Positions 25,853 to 33,167 of a stretch of 39,381 nt of DNA are shown here, in pieces; the stretch's first letter is position 1; each line of letters opens with the position of its first letter. The translations under genes and the position numbers were made by a program. This DNA is from Candidatus Scatomonas merdigallinarum (GTDB taxonomy: Bacteria > Bacillota > Clostridia > Lachnospirales > Lachnospiraceae), in contig DVKB01000010.1 of NCBI GenBank assembly GCA_018716305.1, positions 1 to 39,381 of the forward strand, read 5' to 3'. Under the pieces are notes generated by a model. It ran no database searches and had not been told where the DNA came from. It worked only from the letters and a program-made list of their open reading frames with translations.

Positions 25853-26842
25853 TTAAAGCCCGTTGACAATGTTGACGGGCTTTTCTCCGCGGCTGATCCG
25901 GGAGGCATTTTCCCATAGGGTCCGGTGCATCCGCCGGAAGCTTCCGGTGGTGATGCCTCCCAGGTGAGGGGAAAAGACTACCCGGTCCCGGCAGGATTCG
26001 GGAAGATCCACCAGGGGATTGTCCGCGGTTACCGGCTCCGGAGCCACAGTGTCCAGGCCTGCCCCGGCAATGAGTCCCTGGATCAGGGCGGCACGAAGGG
26101 CCTGATTGTCCACCAGTTCGCCCCGGGCCGTGTTGATGAGATACGCGTTCCGCTTCATACGGCTTAAAAAGGCTTCATCGATCATTCCCTGAGTTTCCGG
26201 TGTGACGGCGGCATGCAGGCTGACGATGTCGGAGACAGAGGCCAGCCGGTACAGAGGCAGATATTCCAGGCCGTATTTTTCCTCAAGCTCCGGGGATTTC
26301 CGGTGGGGGCTGTAATAGCAGAGACGGCAGCCGAAGGCGGCCAGGCGCCTGGCCGCGGCCAGTCCGATATCCCCCAGACCGATGAGGCCTACGGTGCAGT
26401 CTCCCAGTTCGGTAATGCCCTCTACCATGCGCCTCTCTTTCATCTCGATCTGACGGCCCCGGCGGACGGCAGCGTCCCCGGAGATTCCCGCGCGCAGCAG
26501 GGCCAGCATGAGAAAAATAGCCTGCTCCGCCACTGCGTCCGCGTTGGCGCCTTTGTTATTGCAGACATAGACGCCCTGTTCTCTGGCAGCTACTGTGTCA
26601 ATGCCGTCAAATGCCACTCCCTCGGAGTGGATCATTTTCAGATTTTTCATCTTCCGGATCAGATCCCCCTCCACCCGGGAGATGGCGTCCACAAACAGCA
26701 CCTCCGCGTCCCATCCGTTTTTCAGCATCGTTTCCTGATCCGCGCCCCTGGGGACAAACACCACTTCAGCGGTTTTCTGGATCTCCAGGTGGGGGCTGTA
26801 GCGGTCGTAGCGGGCAGGATCCCCCTCAATCAGTATTTTCAT
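25853..26842 (-). CDS. D-2-hydroxyacid dehydrogenase (NAD-binding)
   Basis: 329 residues. Rossmann motif VGLIGLGDIG (near residue 150), catalytic Arg in NTARGELVD, Glu in TVAPEPV and His in FSPHLGGIT, all in the usual order for the formate/D-lactate/phosphoglycerate/glyoxylate reductase superfamily. Reduces a 2-oxo acid to the D-2-hydroxy acid or the reverse with NAD(P)H. The substrate is open; the 3-phosphoglycerate ACT domain is missing. The gene overlaps the terminator at its 3' end. Confidence 0.92.
   Translation of the reverse strand: MKILIEGDPARYDRYSPHLEIQKTAEVVFVPRGADQETMLKNGWDAEVLFVDAISRVEGDLIRKMKNLKMIHSEGVAFDGIDTVAAREQGVYVCNNKGANADAVAEQAIFLMLALLRAGISGDAAVRRGRQIEMKERRMVEGITELGDCTVGLIGLGDIGLAAARRLAAFGCRLCYYSPHRKSPELEEKYGLEYLPLYRLASVSDIVSLHAAVTPETQGMIDEAFLSRMKRNAYLINTARGELVDNQALRAALIQGLIAGAGLDTVAPEPVTADNPLVDLPESCRDRVVFSPHLGGITTGSFRRMHRTLWENASRISRGEKPVNIVNGL
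25855..25884. terminator. Bidirectional terminator between convergent genes
   Basis: AAAGCCCGT (25855-25863) pairs with ACGGGCTTT (25875-25883), followed by T on the + strand. It serves the aminotransferase gene; its sequence also encodes the last codons of the opposing dehydrogenase. Confidence 0.8.
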
Positions 26843-26910
26843 TGGTATTCACCAGCTTTCTGTATGGAATTCTCTATCATTGAATATACTATGGCGGAGG
26901 TGATTTGTCC

Positions 26911-27414
26911 ATGCTGAAAAAGTATACCGTCGGAGGCGTCCTGTTTACGGCAGTTCTGGGGACGCTGTCCCATTTTTTCTATAAGTTGTCCGGGGAGAAT
27001 TCTCTGCTGGCTCTTTTGGTGCCGGTCAGCGAGTCCACCTGGGAACACATGAAAATGCTGTTTTTCCCCATGCTGCTTTTCTGTGCTTTTGAATCCGTTC
27101 TGCTGAGAAAACGGTATCCGGACCTTTTCTTTGCAGGGGCGGCGGGAATTCTCATAGGACTGCTGCTGATTCCGACGATCTTTTATACCTATTCCGGAAT
27201 TCTGGGGAAAACCTGCGCCGCCGCGGATATGGTTCTGTTCTATGTCAGCATTCTCTGCGGATTTTTGGTGAGGCACCGGCTGGCAGGACAGAAAAGAAGG
27301 CCGGGGATTTCCAGATGGATTTTAGGGGCGGCACTTCTGGCCCTGGCAGCGGCCTTTTTTGCTTTTACCTGGAATCCGCCCGGGCTTGGAATCTTCGAAA
27401 ATCCTCTGGCGTAA
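26911..27414 (+). CDS. Integral membrane protein, DUF6512-like
   Basis: 167 residues from ATG 26911 (GGAGG 26896-26900, spacing 10; a TTG at 26905 is less likely). Five or so hydrophobic helices. LSHFFYKLSGENSLLALLVP followed by VSESTWEHMKMLFFP is the pattern I associate with the DUF6512 family, a clostridial membrane protein group of unknown function. It diverges from the dehydrogenase gene with 68 bases between the starts. Confidence 0.7.
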   Translation: MLKKYTVGGVLFTAVLGTLSHFFYKLSGENSLLALLVPVSESTWEHMKMLFFPMLLFCAFESVLLRKRYPDLFFAGAAGILIGLLLIPTIFYTYSGILGKTCAAADMVLFYVSILCGFLVRHRLAGQKRRPGISRWILGAALLALAAAFFAFTWNPPGLGIFENPLA

Positions 27415-27421
27415 CTGAATG

Positions 27422-27450
27422 CTGACAAAGAAAGGCAGGTGCGGTATAAT
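27422..27450 (+). promoter_or_regulatory. Sigma-A promoter for the lipoprotein gene
   Basis: CTGACA (27422-27427), 17-base spacer, perfect TATAAT (27445-27450). Leader of about 100 bases before the ATG at 27558, containing GC-rich self-complementary stretches. Confidence 0.7.
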
Positions 27451-27557
27451 AATTGAAACGGCCTGAGGACCATGGGCCGGAAAACCCGGGACAGGCCGGA
27501 ACCGGCCAAGGAAAACATCCGGCTGTCTCGGAATACACAGGAGGGAAAACAACACAT

Positions 27558-28142
27558 ATGATAAAGAAAGCAGCGGCGGTTCTGGCGGGGATTTTTCTGG
27601 CGGTTTCTCTGACGGGATGTTCCGGAGCGCCGAAATTAAACTTACCATTTTTAGGAGGAGATCCGGAGCCGGACTATAAGAGCGGGGTTGTGGAAGAAGA
27701 ATTTCAGGGCATCACATATCAGGTGCCGGAGGCCTGGCAGAGCCAGGAATCAGAAGACGGAGAGACCAGATACTATTATCCGGTTTCGGAAAACGGGGAG
27801 CTTCCCGTGTCCATTATGCTTCAGTATGCCGCCATGGATGAGGAATTGTGGGAGGAGGGAGAGATGGAATTCCTGCACACCCTGTCCGCGGATTATAAAT
27901 CTCTGGAGGGCATCAGCAATTTCAAGCAGGAAGACTCCAGCCTGGGAGAGATTCCTGTGGTGAAGATCACCTGCGACCAGACGCCGGGGGAAGATTCCGG
28001 AACCTATCATGCCCGCTACACCCTGATTCCGGTAAACCGGGAAGCGGTGCTGACTGTGGCCAGCGCTGTGCCGGAGGATGCGGATAATAACTATGAAGAG
28101 GATTTTGAATTTATCTGTGAAAGCATTGAAATACCGGAGTAG
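27558..28142 (+). CDS. Secreted lipoprotein of unknown function
   Basis: 194 residues from ATG 27558 with AGGAGG upstream; the frame opens at 27453 but the promoter and leader occupy that part. A lipoprotein signal peptide ends with the lipobox LTGC (Cys about residue 21). The mature part begins with a linker and then a small alpha/beta domain (EFQGITYQVPEAWQS, Y..Y.V, IMLQYAAMDEE, EIPVVKITCDQTP). The opening V...G.TY.VP..W resembles PsbP/DUF1795-type lipoproteins of Firmicutes, but I do not assign it firmly. Confidence 0.75.
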   Translation: MIKKAAAVLAGIFLAVSLTGCSGAPKLNLPFLGGDPEPDYKSGVVEEEFQGITYQVPEAWQSQESEDGETRYYYPVSENGELPVSIMLQYAAMDEELWEEGEMEFLHTLSADYKSLEGISNFKQEDSSLGEIPVVKITCDQTPGEDSGTYHARYTLIPVNREAVLTVASAVPEDADNNYEEDFEFICESIEIPE

Positions 28143-28184
28143 AGGAGAGGACGTAAGCAGGCAATCCTCCGTACTTTGACGACA

Positions 28185-28225
28185 TAAAAAAGTCCCCCGG
28201 CATTTGCCGGGGGAAGGTCATTTTT
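28185..28225. terminator. Strong bidirectional terminator
   Basis: CCCCCGGCA (28194-28202) pairs perfectly with TGCCGGGGG (28205-28213). On the - strand TTTTTT follows closely (28185-28190 region), ending the small-protein operon; on the + strand TTTTT at 28221-28225 serves the lipoprotein gene. Confidence 0.8.
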
Positions 28226-28350
28226 AACCCTTTATTTACTGCTGCAATCGGCCGGCAGGATGTCATATCACGGAAGCAAGCAATTCCAGCAAGGCTTGCC
28301 TTTTCGGGAATGGACACAGGTCTTTTATCTATCTCAGATATTAGTTTTAT

Positions 28351-28494
28351 TTAGCGTTGCGAGTCAATTTGTTCGATCAGAAACGCCCCCATGATACTAA
28401 TTACTACTATTATAGCAAAAACTCCGGAGTAAAACATCATCAATATCCAACCGATTACCAAACTAAGTAAAAGAGCTTGTATTGATCTTTTCAT
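28351..28494 (-). CDS. Small two-helix membrane peptide (47 residues)
   Basis: Read by hand. ATG at 28494 is preceded by GAGGAT (28502-28507), spacing about 8. The product begins MKRSIQALLLSLVIGW, continues through two hydrophobic helices (about residues 6-21 and 24-41) split by MMFYSG, and ends EQIDSQR. No family recognised. It lies 35 bases behind the exported 265-residue protein and before the shared terminator, so it is the last gene of the BlaI/M56 block. It could be an immunity or toxin peptide, or a membrane partner of the exported protein; neither is shown. Confidence 0.6.
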   Translation of the reverse strand: MKRSIQALLLSLVIGWILMMFYSGVFAIIVVISIMGAFLIEQIDSQR

Positions 28495-28529
28495 ATAGAC
28501 TATCCTCATAATAAAAAACTATTTTATGA

Positions 28530-29327
28530 CTACCATGTGATTGTCGTTTGTGTTCCACGTTCATCAAAACCGTTCCCGGAAAATGAGATAGAACCATATG
28601 GGCCAAAGCTGACGGAAACAGAACCGTTAGCGGTAGTGTGCGCATAATTTCCGTAAATATTCATGGAACCTCCATAGGTTGTAGTTGTAGGTACAAGATT
28701 GAATGAACCATTTCCATAAAGCCTATAAGGAATTCCACTCCAATAACCGGTAAGATCTGCGTACCATTTAACGCCAGCGTCTGACGCACTTGCATAGCCG
28801 TGTTCGGAAGATTGAACCTGCCCGTTGTTAAATAAGTCTTCTTTATAAAAGCTGCCTGTTTGCATAGTAAATTTACTACTATCCCAACCTATTGCAATCA
28901 CGTCTTGATATCGATTAAGAGGAAGGTTTAACCAATTATAGCTAAAATGGACTTTAATGTATCCAAGCTTTGTTCCGCCAATATAAGGATCCCGAGAATA
29001 GACAAAACTTAAAGCTAGGTCCGAAGTGGGGATTTGGCCTCTCGGTGCAATATAGCTGCCATCGCTTTGGATAGAGCAATCAATGAAAGTACCTGTTTCT
29101 TCATTGTAATATGAGACTGATGCCCCAAGAAAAACATTGTTATTTTGGTATAGATCCAGTTTTGTCCTATAACTCATGGTGTCAAGAACAATTTGCGGGT
29201 AACCTCTTTCAAGCAATTCAGATGTAAGAGTGGATTCGGAAATCCCCTTTGTACTGCCTGCAAAGACGTTTGTGGCCATACTCAATAACATAGTCATTGA
29301 CAAAATTAATGCGATTATTTTCTTCAT
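28530..29327 (-). CDS. Conserved exported protein of unknown function
   Basis: 265 residues. Signal peptide MKKIIALILSMTMLLSMATN cut at VFA-GS. The mature protein opens with ELLERGYPQIVLDTM and then a beta-rich chain (GASVSYYNEETGTFIDC, HFSYNWLNLPLNRYQDVIAI, VKWYADLTGYWSG, GGSMNIYGNYAHT) and closes with GNGFDERGTQTTITW. The RG(Y/F)P..V...M start, Y-N-W-...-P-x-x-R-x-Q-D centre and DERGTQ end are features I associate with a widespread uncharacterised exported family in Bacillota. GGGAGAT precedes the ATG. AT-rich relative to the chromosome to its left. Confidence 0.75.
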   Translation of the reverse strand: MKKIIALILSMTMLLSMATNVFAGSTKGISESTLTSELLERGYPQIVLDTMSYRTKLDLYQNNNVFLGASVSYYNEETGTFIDCSIQSDGSYIAPRGQIPTSDLALSFVYSRDPYIGGTKLGYIKVHFSYNWLNLPLNRYQDVIAIGWDSSKFTMQTGSFYKEDLFNNGQVQSSEHGYASASDAGVKWYADLTGYWSGIPYRLYGNGSFNLVPTTTTYGGSMNIYGNYAHTTANGSVSVSFGPYGSISFSGNGFDERGTQTTITW

Positions 29328-29358
29328 AGTAATCTCCCTTGTAGTTGTATAAAAGAGC

Positions 29359-29376
29359 TATATAGTATCTATAGTA
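29359..29376 (-). promoter_or_regulatory. Direct repeats of TACTATA at the promoter of the exported protein gene
   Basis: On the - strand TACTATA occurs twice (29361-29367 and 29370-29376). The downstream copy overlaps a -10 like TATATA (29359-29364) with TTGCAG 17 bases upstream. TACTA is the half-site of MecI/BlaI operators, so a local BlaI site is plausible but unproven. Confidence 0.35.
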
Positions 29377-29471
29377 CCGTTCTGCAAACATGTAAGCTTA
29401 TTATTTACAAGTCAGTAACTGTCATTTTTCGAATTCCTATTTCCCAAAGTATCGTGTGGAGATATAATAAA

Positions 29472-29792
29472 CTAAGAGAAACTTTCTAAAAAATACAGCC
29501 GTTTTGTTTCAAAATCTTGTAAAATGTAAAGTATATTATTTGAGCTGAACTGGGAATTGGGCGGTTCCTTTTGTACGACTAAAATCGCGTCAATATCCTG
29601 ATACTGAAACAAATATTGCGCATCCACACAGAGATTATCCAAAACCGTATTGCAGTCATCTGCAATTTCGTCTGATATAGAAAAAACAGGAGAATAATAA
29701 TAGCTATATACATCTAACATTCCTATATTAGACGAAAACAACAAGACTATGCGTTTACCTGCCCTATGGTAATCCAATCTGGATCGTACCAC
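29472..29792 (-). CDS. Small protein of unknown function (start uncertain)
   Basis: Up to 106 residues from GTG 29792, overlapping the end of the 91-residue secreted protein by 46 bases; ATG 29720 would give 82 residues. Neither start has a strong ribosome binding site. The C-terminal 80 residues look like real protein (alternating hydrophobic and acidic, VFSISDEIADDCNTV, QYQDIDAILVVQKE, ILYILQDFETKRLYFLES). It may be a coupled gene or the remains of a longer one. No family recognised. Confidence 0.4.
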   Translation of the reverse strand: MVRSRLDYHRAGKRIVLLFSSNIGMLDVYSYYYSPVFSISDEIADDCNTVLDNLCVDAQYLFQYQDIDAILVVQKEPPNSQFSSNNILYILQDFETKRLYFLESFS

Positions 29793-30022
29793 TCACCCAG
29801 AGTCGCATTCCACCTGCGGTACTGCAGATATCCGTTTTCAATGCGATAATAGGTTATGAGTTCGAGCTTTCTCTCCGTGCTCGCTGGGGTAAGGGTTTCT
29901 GCGCATTGACTGTTCTGGATCATTGTTTCATATGGAAGACTATTTGCCTGCACGATTAATGCGGATCCGGTGAACATCATTGCTGAACACCCAATGACAG
30001 CGGCCATTTTTAACTTTTTCAT
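29747..30022 (-). CDS. Small secreted protein
   Basis: 91 residues. GGAGGG lies about 10 bases before the ATG. The signal peptide ends at VQA-NS; the mature part is about 65 residues, with two segments: a variable head (with one Cys) and an aromatic tail LITYYRIENGYLQYRRWNAT followed by EWYDPDWITI. This aromatic Y-x-x-x-x-G-x-L-Q-Y-R-x-W ending recurs in small exported clostridial proteins as I remember them; function unknown. Its ATG overlaps the stop of the M56 protease gene (ATGA), so the two are coupled. Confidence 0.7.
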   Translation of the reverse strand: MKKLKMAAVIGCSAMMFTGSALIVQANSLPYETMIQNSQCAETLTPASTERKLELITYYRIENGYLQYRRWNATLGEWYDPDWITIGQVNA

Positions 30023-31176
30023 TGGTATCCCTCCTCTTTTAATTCGATGCCGGCTTTTAAGTATGCTTCAGCATCTTTTTTTGATATGTTTACTTTGATA
30101 TCTGTTCCGGCCAGAACATAATAATAATTACCGTTTGGATCTGCGCAGATGAAGGCGGCGCCTTCATTGGCAGGCAGTATATTCATTTCTATCTGCTGCG
30201 TTTCAGACAAGGGAATGTATGGCTGAAACACTGCCAGATAAGATCCAATATAGATGATACAAAAAGAAACTGCCAAGATACAGGCCTTCATAAAGTTTTG
30301 TTTTGAAAATTTATTCTTGGTAATGACGGTCATCCGTTCCGGCAAAAGCTGTTTCCGGTCAGATCGAAACAGGGCAGTAGAATACCGAAAAAGAATTTTT
30401 GGACCGGCGATGGATTGTTTCAAAACCGCTACAATAGTTTCCAGATATTGGATTTTTTCAGGTTTGTCCAAAATGGCCGTAGAAGTCAAATCACATTTGA
30501 TTTCCAAAGTATTTTCCAATTCTGCCTTCAATAAATAAACAACGGGATTCCACCAAAATAGACAGCAGAATAATTTTGTCAGCAGTTTTACGAGAATATC
30601 ATGGTTGTAAAAATGATTACATTCGTGGACGAATATGTAATAAAGATTTTCATCGCTGTAATCCTGGCATGGCAGCAGGATAATCTTTTTTCGGATGCCG
30701 AACCCCATAGGAATATTTGTTATCTTGGAGATGCGAAAGGTTACATGGATCTTTTTCTTATAGGCGCTGTTAATCTTTTTGAGACAGGCGCTATATCTTG
30801 CATTATCTGCCGCGGGCAGCAGCAAAAGTTTCCGCATGACAAGATTGTACAAAATCAGATGTTTTCCGATTAAAAGAAAAGCTACAAAAAACCAACCGAT
30901 CAGCAAGAGTGTTCCAAGCGACAATCCTGCAACGGGACGGGAATGTCGGATTGCGGTCTGTACCGAATTAAAAACAGCCGGCGCATGAATAATTTTTACA
31001 AAACTAAATTCTACAGGCATAAATAGGCGGATAAAAGTAAGCGCATATAAAACTGAAATTAACAGGATACCGTCATGCCCTGCCAATAGTTTCTTTTTCC
31101 GTGACAGATAAAGAAGAAGAATAAAAAGGTCTGAGCATAAAAGGCTCATCAAAAAAGAATAGGCAGTAACAGACAT
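30019..31176 (-). CDS. BlaR1/MecR1-type M56 membrane metalloprotease without penicillin-binding sensor
   Basis: 385 residues. Three N-terminal helices, the cytoplasmic zinc-protease domain with HECNH (HExxH, near residue 186) and a downstream Glu (ENTLEIKCDL), then a fourth helix (about residues 295-315). BlaR1 continues with about 250 residues of transpeptidase-like sensor domain; here only about 65 residues follow (SETQQIEMNILPANEGAAFI, YYYVLAGTDIKV, EEGYQ). So it should cut the BlaI-type repressor on a signal other than a beta-lactam. AGGAG precedes the ATG, 35 bases after the repressor stop. Confidence 0.9.
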   Translation of the reverse strand: MSVTAYSFLMSLLCSDLFILLLYLSRKKKLLAGHDGILLISVLYALTFIRLFMPVEFSFVKIIHAPAVFNSVQTAIRHSRPVAGLSLGTLLLIGWFFVAFLLIGKHLILYNLVMRKLLLLPAADNARYSACLKKINSAYKKKIHVTFRISKITNIPMGFGIRKKIILLPCQDYSDENLYYIFVHECNHFYNHDILVKLLTKLFCCLFWWNPVVYLLKAELENTLEIKCDLTSTAILDKPEKIQYLETIVAVLKQSIAGPKILFRYSTALFRSDRKQLLPERMTVITKNKFSKQNFMKACILAVSFCIIYIGSYLAVFQPYIPLSETQQIEMNILPANEGAAFICADPNGNYYYVLAGTDIKVNISKKDAEAYLKAGIELKEEGYQ

Positions 31177-31210
31177 TTTTCAGTTTCTCCTTGTTTTCTT
31201 TTGGCCTAAA

Positions 31211-31639
31211 TTAATCATTTTCATTTTTATATTCTTCAATGATGCGCTCCAATTCCTGAACCAGCTTTTGGTCTTCTTCGTTTTGCTCTTTTTCCTTCTT
31301 TTTTTTCGGAGAAGTTTCGTCTAATAAGGCAAGCGCGATTTTCTGTAAAGTTGACATGCTGCTGATATCATCCAGCAGGACATTTTTCATGAATTCATCT
31401 TCCGTTACGGTAGCTTTGAATTCCCGAGCGTATTTTGCGAATTTTGCATGGCTGCAATTTACGCCGCAGACAGAAATCAGCCCTTTTTCCAGCAGCATAT
31501 TTATATACCGGTGGATTTGCGGTTTATGGGGAAAGTGATCTGAGAGACGATCAAATAAATCAACACTTGTTAAAGGTTTGTCTGAGTGCCAGAACTCAGC
31601 CATAATAAGCCGCTCGTGTTCACTAAGTTTATAAACCAT
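31211..31639 (-). CDS. BlaI/MecI/CopY family transcriptional repressor
   Basis: 142 residues. N-terminal winged helix: LSEHERLIMAEFWHSDKPLTS, then HKPQIHRYINMLLEKGLI and the wing ISVCGVNCSHAKFAKY. C-terminal dimerisation region ends in a lysine/glutamate-rich coiled coil (KKKKEKEQNEEDQ). BlaI-type repressors are inactivated when the partner M56 protease cleaves them between the two domains. AGGAG precedes the ATG by 10 bases. First gene of the operon; the operator candidate overlaps its promoter. Confidence 0.9.
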   Translation of the reverse strand: MVYKLSEHERLIMAEFWHSDKPLTSVDLFDRLSDHFPHKPQIHRYINMLLEKGLISVCGVNCSHAKFAKYAREFKATVTEDEFMKNVLLDDISSMSTLQKIALALLDETSPKKKKEKEQNEEDQKLVQELERIIEEYKNEND

Positions 31640-31676
31640 TTTAAATAATGCTCCTATGAATTATTAATATTTTTGT

Positions 31677-31712
31677 TAATAATATATTAGTATAATTATG
31701 GAAAACTGTCAA
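31677..31712 (-). promoter_or_regulatory. BlaI-gene promoter with overlapping MecI/BlaI-like operator
   Basis: On the - strand TTGACA (31707-31712), 17-base spacer, TAATAT -10 (31684-31689). The -10 is inside a 16-base near-palindrome (TACTAATATATTATTA, 31677-31692, one mismatch) with TACTA outer half-sites like the mec operator. Autoregulation of the operon is likely. Confidence 0.55.
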
Positions 31713-31872
31713 TAATTAATTAAGTGCTTACCATATATTCGGAAGATTACACGAAAAATTTACACGAAGTTTGTAAAAACTTTTGAAGGGCACCCAAAAA
31801 CAGAGTTATTAATTGTAAAAAAAATTGATATAAAGAAAAACGAAAACGATTAAGAACTGTCAAACATAATTT
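31713..31872. other. AT-rich intergenic stretch
   Basis: Region between the blaI-type promoter and the hairpin at 31873. It contains repeated TTACACGAA-like segments (about 31748-31765) but no open frame or clear promoter that I can support. Confidence 0.4.
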
Positions 31873-31929
31873 ACTCCCTCCAGACCTTGGGAAGCGATAG
31901 AGATATAAATCCCAAGGCCAGGGGGGAGT
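31873..31929. other. Long stem-loop downstream of the YkvI gene
   Basis: ACTCCCTCC (31873-31881) with GGGGGGAGT (31921-31929, one mismatch), and inside it CCTTGGG (31885-31891) with CCCAAGG (31911-31917), loop of 19 bases. No T tract follows on either strand. A second small hairpin (AAACAG 31952-31957 with CTGTTT 31963-31968) lies between it and the YkvI stop; the pair may end that operon. Confidence 0.55.
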
Positions 31930-31973
31930 TCTGTGTCAGCAAATCCTGAAGAAACAGGGGCGCTGTTTTAATT

Positions 31974-33152
31974 TTAAATTTCCTTAAATTTGGTTCGGAT
32001 CATATGAATCACGAAGGGAATGAACAGGGTGATCAGCGCCGCGTATCCCAGGTAGGAGTATCCTTTGCTGACTACGGCCATAAGTCCGAACTGGGCGATG
32101 GCGAAGGCCAGGAAGGTGAAGATCAGGGTGAACACCGCGTTCCGGGCCAGATGTCCGGATTTCTTTTTCTCCGGGGAGGCGATCCGGCGCTCCACTGCGT
32201 TGACACAGCGGGTGACGATGCCGGAGATCATGTTTACCGCCGTGGAGATGGCTCCCAGGATGATCAGAAGGGAGATAATGGGGGTCAGCACCGAGGCGCC
32301 CACGCCCTTCTCCACCAGCACCAGCATAGGTACGGAGGCTGTAGCAAGTTCCGCCACGTAGGAGATAGCCAGCAGGCCCACAATGGACAGCTCCATGGCG
32401 AAGAAATTGCAGATAAACATACCCACCGCCGCTTTGTTGATCTGTTTGGGATCTGTGACCGGCTCCACATGCTGATACATAACGGAGACGGAAGCCAGCT
32501 GGAAGAAGAAGTACAGGACCGCGGACCAGAGAGCCGGGCCGAAAGCGCCGGATTCTTTGGAGAGCACGGTCATCTCCCCACCTGCCATGCGTCCCACGGA
32601 GGACACGATGGAATCCCACTGGGCGATGATGTTGGGCACCAGTACTACCACCAGGCCGATGATAATCAGAACGCTTAAGGTGGAGGCGCATTTTCTCACC
32701 ACGCCGGTGCCGAACAGGGCGATGAGAAAGATAAATGCTGCCACGATGACGGTACACAGCCAGTAAGGCATTCCCGTCAGGGTCTGGATGGTGGATCCGC
32801 CGGTGGCGAAGGCCGCCGCGGAGGCGGTGCCGATCATGATCAGGTAGCAGACCTCATAGAGGTTGGACATGACATGGCGGGTCTTTCCGTAAAAGCTGTC
32901 GGAAAAGCTTCGATAGTCATAGGTTTTGTGTTTGTAGGCGTAGCGCATGCCGTACCAGAAGAAGAAGGCGTAAAGCCCCTGGGTCAGGAGAGGCAGCACC
33001 AGGCACCAGATGCCGTAGTTGATAAAGTACTGGTAGATCTGGGCGCCGGAGGCGAAGCCGCCGCCGAACTGGGTGGTGAAGGCCACAAAAGCCATGCCCA
33101 TGACCAGAGGCATTTTGTTTTTGTCTACCAGGATGGATCTTTTTGTACTCAT
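31974..33152 (-). CDS. YkvI family membrane protein, putative transporter
   Basis: 392 residues with about ten to eleven transmembrane helices. The start MAFVAFTTQFGGGFASGAQIY (Gly-rich first helix) and EPVTDPKQINKAAVGMFI are typical of the YkvI group within the LeuT/APC superfamily, which is uncharacterised. It is the last gene of the dehydrogenase operon, 15 bases after the GlcD-type gene. In Acetobacterium the equivalent place is taken by a lactate permease, so this may carry the 2-hydroxyacid or its product, by inference. Confidence 0.8.
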   Translation of the reverse strand: MSTKRSILVDKNKMPLVMGMAFVAFTTQFGGGFASGAQIYQYFINYGIWCLVLPLLTQGLYAFFFWYGMRYAYKHKTYDYRSFSDSFYGKTRHVMSNLYEVCYLIMIGTASAAAFATGGSTIQTLTGMPYWLCTVIVAAFIFLIALFGTGVVRKCASTLSVLIIIGLVVVLVPNIIAQWDSIVSSVGRMAGGEMTVLSKESGAFGPALWSAVLYFFFQLASVSVMYQHVEPVTDPKQINKAAVGMFICNFFAMELSIVGLLAISYVAELATASVPMLVLVEKGVGASVLTPIISLLIILGAISTAVNMISGIVTRCVNAVERRIASPEKKKSGHLARNAVFTLIFTFLAFAIAQFGLMAVVSKGYSYLGYAALITLFIPFVIHMIRTKFKEI

Positions 33153-33167
33153 TGTTCTGTTCCCCCG

